Shown here in pieces: positions 10,650 through 23,600 of a stretch of 64,000 nt of DNA (position 1 is its first letter; each line of letters begins with the position of its first letter). This stretch comes from Acanthamoeba sp. SK_2022b (taxonomy: Eukaryota > Discosea > Longamoebia > Acanthamoebidae). The position numbers were made by a program, and so were the translations under genes. The notes under the pieces are model-generated. The model saw nothing but the letters and a program-made list of their open reading frames with translations. It did no database searches and was not told where the DNA came from. The stretch is taken from positions 1 to 64,000 of the forward strand of contig JANDJZ010000175.1 in NCBI GenBank assembly GCA_027943245.1, in the 5' to 3' direction.

Positions 10650-12326
10650 ATGCGCTTGGCTTTCGTTGTTGTATTGCTGATAGCTGTGGCTGTGGGATAC
10701 TATGTTCATATGAGCCCGCTCCCATACAATGCCGAGGTGGGACCGTGGGAAGAACTGCCCAACCCAGAGCGCGTGGGAGTGCTCGCCCCCAACTCCCTGC
10801 TCGACGCCTGCACCCGCTTGGGCCACGTAGGGCTCCCTCTCTTTATTCTCTTGCCTCACCTGCATAGAGCTGAAGACTTGCTGCACAGGTTCATGGCGCA
10901 GAGACCGTGGCCCTGGGTCCAGATGGCCGCCTATACGGCGCAGATGCTGATGGTTGGATTGTAGCTGTTGACCGTGTCACGGGCGAGGTGCGCTCTCTAT
11001 GTTGTTGTGATTATTGTCGTCCAACGTGTTGTTGATGATTTGCTGCGGGTGACAGACGGAGAGGTGGGCCAACACCAGAGGACGTCCGCTTGGACTGGAG
11101 TTCGATAAGGAGGGGAACCTCATCGTCGCCGAAGCTGTCAAAGGTGCGCGCTGTCGCCTCGAGTTGATAGAGCATGGTTTATCGCGTGGGCCACTCCTCA
11201 CTGTTGATCACTAGGGCTGCTGCACGTCAACGCGACCGACAAGCAGATACGCATTTTGTCCCACTACGCCGCAGGTAGGAATATTAACTTTGCCGATGTA
11301 CGTCTGAGCGCCTCACTCGTGCTTTGAGACCGTGGTGTTCAGGGGTGGTGGCCTCACACCCTTCCTCTTGCTATGCAAGGACGTTGCCATCGCCCTGGAT
11401 GGTACGATCTACTTCTCCGACGCCTCGTCCATCCCCCCGACACAGAAGGGCTGCAGTTACGATCCGCTGCACGCCTCCCTGATCGACGTGCTCACGGGCA
11501 AGCCTCGCGGAAGGTACACGGCTCGGCGACATTCTCTCGAGCTGCTCGCATCCACCGATTAATCATTCGGGCTGGCAAACGCACGCTTCAGGTTGCTCCG
11601 CTACACCAAACAGGGCGGCACCGAACTGCTGCTGGACGGGATCCACTTTGCCAACGGCGTTGCGCTGGCGCACGACGAGTCCTACGTCCTGATTAACGAG
11701 ACGCCTCGCTCTCGCGTACTCAGGTATTGGCTGCAGGGCCCCAAAGGTAACAACTATTCTCCCCAATTCGCACAACGGTTGTTTCACAATCGCCTTTGTG
11801 CTGATATCGCGCAGCGGGCACGTCTGACGTGTTCGCCGATGGCCTGCCCGGTATGGTCGACGGCATCTCCAGGCGAACCGGTACCCCTGTCGCAGACGCC
11901 CTTTGGTTTCATAGGCATGGGAAGGTCACATGACCGGTAATTTCGTGGCAGGCGGCAGTGACCACTTCTGGGTGGCGCTGGTCGCTCCCAGAGATCCACT
12001 GCTAGAGGCTTATATTGCCCCGTATCCTGCCATCAGGAGCCTCATCCTGAAGCTTGGGCTGCCGCTCATCAGCAAGCCCCACGGACACATCATAGGTACG
12101 TACACCTCTCCCTGCGCGTCGCTTGCCAACAACATTCGGGACGGTTTCACACCTGCGCATTTTGCCTGTAACAGAGTTGGACGGACTGGGCCGCGTGGTG
12201 CGTAGCCTGGAGGGCAACACGCCGAGCATCACCGCCATCACCGAGGTGGAGGGGAAGCTCTACTTCGGGCATCTGCACTCGCCACACATCACTGTCCTTG
12301 ACCTTGCCTCCGTTCCTGCAACGTGA
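10650..12326 (+). CDS. APMAP / strictosidine-synthase-like six-bladed propeller protein, membrane-anchored
   Basis: Single-pass membrane or secretory-pathway protein with a calcium-dependent six-bladed beta-propeller fold. ATG at 10650 in GCCGCCATG context gives [19 protein letters not shown], a signal anchor, followed by [15 protein letters not shown]. Family segments across exons are [113 protein letters not shown] and [17 protein letters not shown], ending LDLASVPAT. This order matches APMAP and plant strictosidine-synthase-like proteins. The substrate is unknown; animal APMAP has arylesterase-like activity, and true strictosidine synthesis is not implied. Only about 145 bases separate it from the next gene. 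Confidence 0.87.
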
Positions 12327-12471
12327 GCTGGCTGGTGTGCGCCAAGTGGCGCAAGCACTGGAATGTGAGGCGGGCAAGGAATGCTGTGACCACCACCGTG
12401 GAACACACCGCCACCACCGCGGACAAAACGCACCAGTAACGGCAGGACGGCAGGTTGTTGTTTGCGGTGAG

Positions 12472-14554
12472 ATGGATGAGCCAAGGACAGCAAAACAAAG
12501 AATAAGGTGTGGCATTATTGGTGCGGGCCCAAGTGGGTTGGCCGTGGCCAAAGCCCTGCTCGAACAGATTGACGACGTCGCTCAGGCGGTCAACTTAGAG
12601 GTGGTCGTGTTTGAGCAGACCGACCAAGTTGGAGGTATCCCCTCTTCTTGACCAAGGCCACCCTTGTTTTGCACTTTTCTGTTTGGTGCATAAAACGTCC
12701 TCTTGGCCTCGCGTGCACGCTCAGGCAACTGGGTGTACCGCGACAGGGATGACCCCTTCTTCCACACCAGCCCATGCTACGCAAGTACTACGGCCTCCAA
12801 CACCGTTGGCATTGCTGCTTGGGGCGTGTGCTCATTAGGCGGGGCGGGCGTGCAGGCCTGCGCACCAACACCCCACGAGACACGACGGCGTTCTCGGACA
12901 TGCCGATGCCCAGGACCTACCCGCACTTCCCACACCACCACCAAGTGCTGGCTTACCTCCAGGAGTATGCCGACACCTATTCGCTGCTGGAGCACGTCCG
13001 CTTCCGCACTCGCGTGACGCAGGTCCGGCCCCTAGCCTCGGTTCCTTCGGTCTTCGTGTCTCCCGCGCCCCCAGCCTCTGCTTCCTCGACCTCTACCTCG
13101 ACCACAACAACTACTTCGTCTTATTCTTCTTCGCTGACCTCTCTGGTGTCGACAATTCTCCAATCGCTTGGCCTCGCGCCAAGCTCTTCCGAGGTTCAGA
13201 AGCCACAGACGCCGCCGCCGCCGCTGTTTAGCTATGACCGCCCTTTGTCGACGACTCCATCGCGCTTCTCTCCGGGCGACTCTCGCACGCCGCAGTGGGA
13301 GGTCACTTACGAGTGCGACAGTGAGAGCGGGACAGAGGTCTTTGATGCGATTGCGGTGCGCTCCTTTCATCCCGTGTTCTGGCCCCGCATTGACGCCCCG
13401 ACGCGCCCCTGCAGGTGTGTAACGGGCATCACTGGTCCCCGATCCCATTGCCGTTTGATGTCTCTGAATGCGAGGCGGAGCTGATCCACAGGCACACACT
13501 CCACATTTATGCATCAGGACTTGACACACGCTCCCCTCATGTCACTAAGCTATCTCTATTCGGCATGTCATGCATGAATAGTCACGAGTACCGTGAGCCC
13601 TCGTTCTGCGCACACAAGCGAGTCGCAGTCATTGGTAAGCGCGCTTTCGCCTTCTTGACCCGACGAGCTCGGTCAGAGGCACTGTTTGGCGTCTGACACG
13701 CACTCTAGGCATGGGCGCAAGTGGGACGGACATTACCGAGGAAGTGCTCCGGGTGTGCTCCAAGCTTGTATCATGCAGCAGTCGGTGGGAGGTGTACGCA
13801 AAGCGTGTGAGTTCTGTCGTACGTCGACCTCTCCATCAGACCTCATCTCCGCGTATTTAATACGCCCTGACCTTGGTCTCTCACTTATCAGGACACGCTC
13901 AAGAACTTCTTCCCATTCCTAAACGATCCACGATGTTCGACTAAGGGCATCCCCGTCCGAGCGGCTGGCTCACACCTCTACTTCGCCGATGGCTCCAAGG
14001 AGGCGGTCGACGTAATTATCTACTGCACGGGATATCGTACGTTGCCTCTGTGAGGCGCCTCTTCTCAGCAGCGAAACTCAGCTTCACAACACGACAGGCC
14101 TGCAGTTCCCGTTCTTGGGTGATAGCTTGATTTCGACACGATGCGTGTCGTCCGCCCACCCGACTTCGCAGTATCTGCCGCTGTACAAGTTCCTCTTTCT
14201 CCCTCACATCCTCTCCATCGCCTTCTTTGCCGTGATGAACATCAACGGCTCTCTCCACCCTATCGCCGAGGCACAGGGTACGTTGCGTGCTTTCCACCCA
14301 AGGAGCGGCCTCACTTTGGCCGGCTGACACACAAGCCGTGTACCGCAGGCAAGCTCTTCGCCAGATTTCTCGTGGGCAAGTGCTCCCTGCCTTCGGAAGA
14401 GGAAATGGCCAATGAGGTGGAACGATGGCATGAGGTGATGCACAAGGCGCAGCGCACGTACCGAGTCATGGAGGTGGATCCTTCTCCCTACATCGAGTCG
14501 CTGCGCCGGCTTGACCCACCAGACCCGCAGGCAGCGCAGCAGAACATGCCTTAG
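12472..14554 (+). CDS. Flavin-containing monooxygenase
   Basis: FAD- and NADPH-dependent oxygenase of the FMO family acting on soft nucleophiles (N or S). ATG at 12472 (MDEPRTAKQRIRC). The first Rossmann motif is IIGAGPSGLAVAKALLE, then VVVFEQTDQVGG and NWVYRDRDDPFF. The FMO identifying region is recognisable but altered (GMSCMNSHEYREP). The second nucleotide-binding motif is RVAVIGMGASGTDITEEVL, and DVIIYCTGY is the late FMO motif. The C-terminal part is EVDPSPYIESLRRLDPPD, ending QQNMP at 14554. At least eight short introns are apparent; a Ser/Thr-rich insert (about 13070-13250) sits in the insertion domain. Membrane segments are not obvious apart from the hydrophobic FLFLPHILSIAFFAVMNI. 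The physiological substrate cannot be told. Confidence 0.88.
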
Positions 14555-15025
14555 CGATCGCTCGGTACCACGATCTTGCAGCCGGTGTGCCTCTGCGGCA
14601 ACGGTTGTGGGGCAATCCGTAACTTTTTATATAATTTGTTTTATGTTTTTCGCACGTGTTGGAAAAACGAAAACAAACAAAAAACGAAAAACGAAATACA
14701 AAACCACAAAAAAAGCTCAAACTTCCCAATACTCTCTACACCCCACCAGCGCACGACCCGATTCAAGAGAGTGGTGCACTATGAACTAAAGTGCGCATCT
14801 TTATCTCCTGCTTTGCCTTGCTCTCTCTTTGCTCGGGAGGTTCATTTCTTGCATTTTCTGTGCAGAATCAGAAGATTGCTACTCGGAAGATTGCTTCTGC
14901 CTCGACGTCAACAATGAAAGCCCACTTCAAAGAGAAATTCAAATCTGCCTGAACCCGGAATCCACAATCGTTTGGAGCCACACTCCCCGCACACTACAAT
15001 ACTAACGCAATCCATCAAATACACC
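14555..15025. other. Intergenic/5' leader region between FMO and tuberin
   Basis: Contains an A/T-rich block at about 14615-14720 (FMO 3' region) and the tuberin promoter and leader. A 12-codon upstream ORF lies at 14914-14952. No other gene is seen. Confidence 0.55.
14914..14952 (+). promoter_or_regulatory. Short upstream ORF ahead of tuberin
   Basis: ATG at 14914 in ACAATGA context opens a 12-residue frame (MKAHFKEKFKSA) ending TGA at 14950-14952, 73 bases before the tuberin ATG. It would matter only if the transcript starts upstream of 14914, which cannot be seen here. Confidence 0.35.
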
Positions 15026-17386
15026 ATGAAACCCACCTCACCCACTTCGTCCTCGACTTCTGTGCCGACGGCAGCCTCTGCCACCTCAGCCTCCGCTGCG
15101 GCGCCCACTCTTACTGCCTCCTCGTCGCCCTCACCACCACCTCAGACCACTTCTCCTACCTCTTCGCCCACGCCCATGCTCGCTTCCTCTTCCTCGTCCG
15201 GCTCGCACACACCGCCTCCCACTCGCGCCGGCGGCGTGCTCAAGCGTCTGCGCCAGATCCTGTGGGAAGGGGTTGGCCGCGACGTCCCGCCAGAGGACTA
15301 CGCTACGCCACCGCCTCGCGCTGACCCACCGGCCCAAGCCGCCGTGGCTCCTCACCCCTCTTCCTCCTCCCCGAGGCCGTCGCCCATGAGGCAGCAGCCG
15401 GCCAGCACCGCCGTCGGTGCCGCGGCACTGCCGACGCTGCATCACGAGAACCTGCTCGAAGAGGCGCTCAAGTGTATGAGCACGCACAGCCCCATGCAGA
15501 CCCGCCTTGCCCTGGCCAACGAGGTCTGCGAGTATTCGCGCTCATACTGGTGCGTGATCAAGCTTTGGCTGGGTGTCGATGACTCTTGTGTGTCTGCCGC
15601 TGACCCGTGTCGTGACACGTGGTTGTCTGTGGTGGCGCGGTCGACTCGGCATTCCGGCCCTTTGCAGCATTGACGACGTGCACACAGTGTGGGACACGGT
15701 GAAAGACCTCGTCGCCGAGGACCAGCCCTCGTACGTCAGGAAGCTGGGCTACGAGATCATGCACGCCCTCATCGAAGGTCAATACGACAGGCTCGGCTCA
15801 CTCCGCATGGGTACCGCTCGCCTTCACCCACCGCCCTTCTGTTCACATTGCCCAGCCTAGCTCCAAAGCAACTCACACGCAACCTTTTGTGCTCAAAATG
15901 CGTTCAGAATTCTTCATCATCATCCAAAGAAACAAACACAACTTCTTCGCACGACTGAAGAGCCTTGTGGCCCTCACCAAGAATGGGCACGACATCGCGC
16001 CATTTGAGGTAAAACCCTCTGACCTGCACAGCTCCACCACTGCGTATGCGGCAACGTCACATCTAACTATGGCGCTTGTGGCCAACGACAGAATGAAATG
16101 TGTACGCTCTTCCTGACGTGGCTGGAGCGAGAGGGCAAGGGCGCCCACGCCCACGAAATCATCGCTTTGGCCGCGAAGGTGGTCAAATATAACGCCAACA
16201 CCCTGCCCGAAGCACCCAAGGTTCACCACCGCGGCATTTGAGCACCGGATTTGCCTGTGGCTCACAACTATTCACCCGCCGGTACTCGTTAGACGGCTTT
16301 CATTTGCCACGTATGCGCAATCTGCAATACGAGCACGGAGGTTAAGCTGGTCGATCGTTGTCTCAACTTTTTTGATATCTTGGTAAGGCCACGTCGCTGT
16401 CCGTTTTCATCAATTGATCGCGCCGCCGATACAAGGCTAAACTTGATGGCGGCGCTTCTTATCGTTCGCAGGTCCACTACAGTCACATTCCTGAGCAGTC
16501 ACTGATCGAGTTCATCAACGCCCTCTGCCGAACGCTCAACATCGAGGCGTGCTGTCAGCGCAGCTGGTCGCTCATGAACAAGGTGCTCAAGAGCCCATGC
16601 GGACATCAGGGCGTCATCGCCCTGTGCGCTACCCTGGACAATCCCGACAACGTGCACGCCGTCAACCTCTTGCGCGGGGCAGTGTTTTACTTGAGTACGA
16701 CACCCTCGCCACACTGATCGACGCCCTTTGGCTCACGGCGAACCACGCGTGCAGGCATGGCTTCCTGGGGCAGCCACAGGATCCCAGCGCTCAATGTCTC
16801 TCGCTCGGCCGTCCTGCCCTACCTGTTGCGCGTGCTGAACAGCCAGCACAACATCGTCGCCTATGAGGTGGCCCTATCCATGTGCCGTCTCATCAAAAAG
16901 TATGCGAGTGGTTCCCCCAACGAAGTTCCGATTCTCTCTTTGCTCAGTCTTTTTTCTCCCTGTCTCTCTCTCTCTCTCTCTCTCTCGCTCTGTTACAGGT
17001 ATGGGCCGCGCTTGCTGGTCGAATGGGACATCATTCTGCCCATCATACGCAATCTGCTTCCTTACCTGATGGGCCACGAGGACAACGAGCAGTATTCCCT
17101 CATCCCTGTCGTCAGAGAGATACTCGAGGTCATCCACGGTACGATTGCCAAAATCACGCGATATTGTAGAAGACTTCTTTTTGGCCTCGCTTGGTGCTCG
17201 TCACGCGCTTGTCGCAGGCCGACGGACAATGACGCGTAACTATCTTTCTGCTGGCAGAGCTGCACAAGAGCTTTCTGTTCATGGGCTCCACGGAGGAGCT
17301 GATCGAGCTGTTGGAGGACTTCAGCACCTACTGCAAGCAGGAAATGGTCATCCACCTCATCACCGAGAAGCAAGTGCTGGTACTGG

Positions 17387-17463
<77 letters not shown>

Positions 17464-20400
17464 GTAGAGGCATTGCTCCCTCAACGCACATGTTCATTGT
17501 CAGATCCATCCGGCCGTGGATGAATGGCAGCACCACCTGCATCGGTTCCTGCTGTCACACCTGCAAAGAGAGCATAGGACACCAATCCAGACAAAGGTCC
17601 GATTGGCCCACTGAATTCTAGAGGGCCTCACTCGCCTCACCTCCGATCTAATGTTTCGTGACGCAGACGCTGAGCGTGCTGGAGCAGATCTTTACCGATT
17701 TCCACATCCTCTACGGCGATGAAATCATATCGGTCATCCTGCCGATCTTCGATGCCATCTACACAAGTGGCACCGTCGTCCTTACCCGCCCCGTCTACCG
17801 AAGGTTGGACTTTCACTCTCGGGACTGCTTGCAGCGACCATTTGGCTTCCGGCTCACCTTCTGGTCGCTGTTGTTGGTTGTTATATTGTGCGTGTGTGGG
17901 GGTGGTGTAGGGGATTGGACTTCCTCGTCTACGCCGCGTCCGTCACCAAGAGCGCCAAGTTCTTTGCCATCGCCGATGTGATGGAGAAGGCCTCGCGGTA
18001 CCTCCCTTACCGCGACCTTTCCCTCTTGGGCCGAGAGCAGGCTCACTGAGTGTTCCCCAACAGGTGCAAGAAAGACGAGCTGCGCTACGACGCCATCGCG
18101 TGTCTGATCAGGCTCTTCGTCAAGAAGTTCACGCAGAAGCGACACGCCCACACGCTTCACCTCCTCGACCTGATGCTCAAACTGGCCAAGGATCGACATC
18201 CAACTCTGCGGGCCAAAGTGATTGTGTTCTTGCTCTCGTTCAAGGCCAGCTCCCGCTACTTCATGCAGCTGAGCGTGCAACGCCTCGTCAAGCCCGAGCC
18301 AAAGGACGCCGACAAAGAGGCGGCGAGCAGCAAGGAACCCAGCGGCAAGGGCGACGCCGAGGCCAAGCCCAAATCGAGAGGCCTCTTGTCACCGCGCACT
18401 TCGCCGCGCAAGAGAGAGGACAAGGACGAGACTCCCGTCGCTGAGCCGACCAAGGACTCCACCGCCAAGTACAGCTGCCTACCCACTCCCGACACCATAA
18501 CCGCCGTTCTTTGCGGGATTTGTTTTTTGTTGAAGAAATTGTGTTAATATTATTTTTTTAATTGTTCGTTTGCGACAGGGACAGGCCGACAGAGTTTGTT
18601 CCGGAGCTGCTGACCTCCCCGTACATCGTTTGCTGGCGCCCGCGCAGCAGCCGACCCGCTTCGCCACCACCGCACGACTCGAGGCACAAGGAGAGAGTGG
18701 GTCTGCTCCCCGTGGGACCGCTCCTCGACACCCTCATATCGGCCCTTCAAATCGAGCCCACTTACGAGGTGCGTCCGGAGGCCCGGAGCTCGCTCGTGCT
18801 GACGTAATACACTCACCACGCGCGGTTCCATATAGATCTTCATTGTGGTGGCACGCGGGCTCATGGATATGCTGAAGAACTACTACATCCTGCGCGCCGC
18901 GGACGTGTGTAGCCTCGCCTCCGTGCTTTGCAAGCTGCTGCGCAGTGGCACCTTCGGCACCTGCATCGACCCCAGCGTGCGCAAGGACAGCACCGTCCGC
19001 GGTCGGCTACTCGAGATCGGCTACGAACTTTTAGTCATGCTGGTCGGCTACCAATCGCAGCTGAAGCGTGCGTCTCTCTCTCTCTCTCTCTCTTCTATCC
19101 CTCCCCCCAATCCACTCTGACGGAGCCTCGGTCTGCATCGTGGTCTCTCCTCGTACAGCCAAATATAGGGAATATCTCGTCTCGTGCCTGTGCGAGGGCC
19201 TCACGTCCAACCTCTCATCTATACCGTCACACTCTGCGCTGGCCGTTAAGGTATATGCATGTTTCCTTCTTCTTCATCATCATCATCATCATCATCGACC
19301 CGGCATTATGAGACCATCATTTCTCATCGACTGGGGTTGTGTGCGGAACCGTTGTTCGCTACAGAGGATATGCATCAACGGCCTCTCGATCGGTCTGAGC
19401 GAAGTACCCGAGTCCATGGCCCAGCGCATCTCGGCCATCGTGAGCGACATGCACAAGGTGTGCGAGCGCAATCCGGAAGCAAAGCGGCACATGCAGGTTC
19501 GCGTTACCCTCTCCCTCCCGTGCACGAATCGGACGCACAGCGCCGATATTCGCTGGCCTCGTCACTTTGGGACCCACAGTGTGGCCGCGGTTTGTGTGCA
19601 GATACCCGAGAGGTCGGAGCTAGCCCGCCACATGCTCGAGTTCTTCTCCTTCCTCTTGGACGCGCCGTCCATCCTGTCCGCGCTCAAGGACGACGACCGC
19701 CAGCGGCTATTCCTCACGCTCATGCTGCTCACCAATCAGAGCGAGGTGCGCACCACCGACATGTTTTCGACACCACGAACAACTCCCACATGAAGTGGAA
19801 GGGGGGCGACGCTCACTTTCTCTCCCCCCCCCCGAGCGCAGTTCGCTCCGCACGTGTCGAACCACGCCTACATCGTGTGGGCCGATTTCTTCATGGCCTC
19901 ACCGGTGCACTTGCGGCTGGGCTACTACCGAACGGGGGCCAACCACCTCGTGCAGAGGCTGGTCATGGACAGCAACCAGGCCGGCGCCTCCAAGGTGAGC
20001 TCGGCCGAGTCCAACTACCTGCTCATGGCTACCCTCGATCTGGTATCATCATCCGCCAGTCCCGTGCTGCATATTTCTGCGCGCGACCAACACTGACTCG
20101 ACTCACGACGTTCTTGCGTTGCATGTCACGCGGCATCAGTTTGCTCAGTCGGTCTTTGGCAACTGTGACAACGCTCCGCTTCCGCCGCCGGAGGCCTCCT
20201 TCCTCTTCGAGAACGCGCAGGTCAGGAACTGGGCGCAGGGTAAGCCATCCATCGCTCACCCCGATATTGCCGTTCACTCGCGTGGTAACGTTATACGCTG
20301 CGCGCACTCCAGGCAATTGCATCATCAAGATGCGCGTGGGCAAGATGGGCTGGGTGGAGGTCGTCGTGAGGCGGCCGGCAGGCAGCCAGCGATGGATCAT

Positions 20401-20490
20401 GCAAATACAGAATGTGATCCACCAGGTTGCTGCTCCGGTGAGCACTCCCAAAGTCGACGAGTACGCTCTCTTTCACACACACACACACAC

Positions 20491-20555
<65 letters not shown>

Positions 20556-20569
20556 CACACACACACACA

Positions 20570-20618
<49 letters not shown>

Positions 20619-23600
20619 AGACCTGTTGCTCAATTTGGAGTCAATGTAACCATCATGGTGTGCTCTTGTTGTTTGCTGTTTCATTTGCAGCCAATTGAAG
20701 AAGTGTATCGAGGAAGCGCCCTGGATGTTCACGCACCTGCAGGCCGGCGACTCTCTGCTGCACGATCGCCAGACAAAGCTTATCCCAGAGAGGTAGCTTG
20801 TTACCAGTGCTCCCCTCCCTCCCCCATGCACAGGTTTCACTCATTTCCCGCGCGTGACTTTCATAGAACGGTGAGCGACATGAGCGTGAGGACCCGGCCT
20901 CTTGTGTCGCGTGGGGCCAGGTACGGCGGCGCAGCAGCAGCAGCCCCGCTTCTTCAGTTCTCTCTCGGGCTCACTCAATTACGTTCGCTTGTTGGTGTGG
21001 CCATCGCCAGCCGCGCAGTGCTCACCGAATCGCGCGAGATGCAAACCCGGGAGCCCGCACCACCGCCGACGATGCCCCCCAGGCGCTCGCGGTCTGAGCC
21101 CCTGCTTCGGCGTGGGTCGACGCTGCTGGAGGAGGTTGGCGCGATCCCCGACGACGACGGTGGCGGCTTGCAGCCCGCGCGGGAGAAGGATCCCATGCTC
21201 GGCCAAACGCTGGCCATCGGCAACCTGATGGTGGGGCAGGGCGAGCCAGGCAGTCCGACCGTAGGCGAGGAGGAGCAACCGGCCAAGCCCGTGAGCCGCG
21301 AGTCCTCCTTCGAGGAGAGGCCCAAGCGGGACAGGAGCGTGTCCGAGAAGATACACGCCTCTGGCGCGGTCAAGCTGCGGGACGCGCAACGCCTGACGTT
21401 CGCGAGGGAAGGCAAGCAGCTGGCGGCGCCGCCGCCGCCCGCCCACAGCACCGCCCCCGAGCGCCCGCCCTCGCCGACCCGCCCGAGCGCTAGCCAAGAC
21501 GAACCGGCCGACAGGAACGAAGGGGCCAAGCCTTCGGTGGGGGAGCCATCACCGCTCTCGCCGCCAAGGGCCGAGGCGGAAAGCCCCGTCACACAGCCAA
21601 CGAGCGAAGGAGGCGAGGCTCCGAAGGCGACCCAAGCCATGGACGAAAAGACGCACGCGATGCAGAGCGAGGAGGAGGAGGGAGAGGGAGAGGCCAGCGT
21701 TCCCAAGCCGCCGCGCAAGTGGACGGACCCGATCGAGTCGGCTTCTCCCGCTGTACCCGCGACCAATGCCGAGACCACCGCCGCTGCGGAGGGCCACGGC
21801 GCCCATGGAACCGCGACCACCACCGCCGGCGCCGCCGCCGGCCCGACGCGCGGGGCCCAAGGCAAGGGCAAGGAGAAGATCGAGCACTGGCGCAAGAAGT
21901 TCATCGCCAAGGTGGGCCCGCACCACGGTGTCCGGGTCGTGCTCCCGCACGCCGACGAGAGCGAGCACGACGGCGGTGCCGACATCCCCCGGCGGCGCTC
22001 CTTCTCCGAGATCGCGCACGAGGACGCCAACATCCAAAAGGTAGTGTGTTCCCCCACGTCTGGTCTCTTCCTCTCCCTCCCGGAGACACTTCAACTCACG
22101 CTTGCATGCAGGCCAAGCGCATGCACAGGCGGCACGCGTCGACGGTGGAGTTCTCGCTCTCGGTGTTCTACCCGCCCCTGCCCTCGTACGAAGGCTCCGA
22201 GGAGGAGAAGTCGCCCCCTCTCTTCGTGCCGCCGCGCCAAGGCGGCGACGCCCTGCTGTGGAAGCGAGGCCGCTGCGTGTCGAATGAGCACGTCGGTGCG
22301 TGCCGTCTCACCTCGCCGATCACTCCTGCGCCTTTTTGTTTATTATTAATTAATTCATTCATTCATTTTCGACTGCGACGCTCTTCCTTGCGCCACACAG
22401 ATCTGACCAACCAGAAGCTGAGCATCGAGGGCCAGATGCTGCTCCACGCCGTGAGCTCGTCCCCCAAATCTCTCGAGGAACCGGCGCTGCTCATGCGCGC
22501 CTCGCCGCCCACCGCCCCCGCCCACCCTCACCCTTCTTCCGCTGCCACTGCCCGGCCGCCCACGCCGGCCATCAGCGAGATCGAGAAGGAGGAGCTCAAC
22601 TTTGGCGCCCAGGCGCCTGCGGCCAGGTTCTCCGATCCGTTGGTGTCCGGCGCTCCCACGGGGGACGCGCCCCATCGGCCCGCCGCGCTGGCTCGCGTCG
22701 TGTCGCTCGAGCTCGACGCCTACACCCCGCCCAGGACCGGGGCCGAGGACGATCTGGCTGGGCTCTCGCTCGTGCAGGAGGTGCGCAACCTGCTTCCGCC
22801 CGAGTTCGACATCTCGCCCTCGTCCTCGCTCGGCGACCCCGCGCCCACGACCCCGCGCCGCTCCGGCTCCGACTCGACGCCGGTCGCAGCCACAGCGCCG
22901 GCCGCTGCCGACGGCAACGAAGGCTCCGAGCCCGTAGTGGTCCCCTCGTCGTCCACCGACCCAACAGCCGACGACCAGCAGCCGACAACCAGTGCCCCAG
23001 CGCAGTCGGCGCTGGAGGCAGGCGCGGCCCCTGTGTCGGATGGCAGCGGAGAGGCCACGCTGTCCGGGAGCAGGGCTCAGAGCCAGGAGCCAACCGAGCC
23101 CTGCGCGGCGCCGGCACGAGCAGAGGCGCCTTCGGTGCAGACTGATCTCAAGCTGCCGGAGGCCGAGGCGCCCGACCACAAGCAGTCCAGGGAGCTCGGC
23201 CAAGAAGAGAAGCAGAAGGAGCCCAAGACCGAGGGCGGCAGCATCAGGAAGGAGAAGGACGAGCTGACCCTGCTCGGCGATGGGCTCATCTCGCCCAGCT
23301 CGAGCGGCATGATGCTGCGCGCGCGCGAGCCCGACGAGAAGGAGGCGGACGAGCTGCTCGTGGCGGACGAGACCTTCTTGGTGCCGCGCCTTCCCATCGA
23401 GCGCCCGCCCGGTGGCGGGGACTTCACGCCGCCGCGGTCGGCGTCCGACGAGCAGCCTCACGGTCCCCGCAAGGAGCGCCGCACCTCGCTCCTCCACAAC
23501 CTGTTCTCGGTACACCGTGACCCCCCGCTCCCGTTGGCGCCGCTTCACTACTCCTAACCCACAGCGTTGGCGATGGCGCGTGCTGCGGCCACACAGCTGC

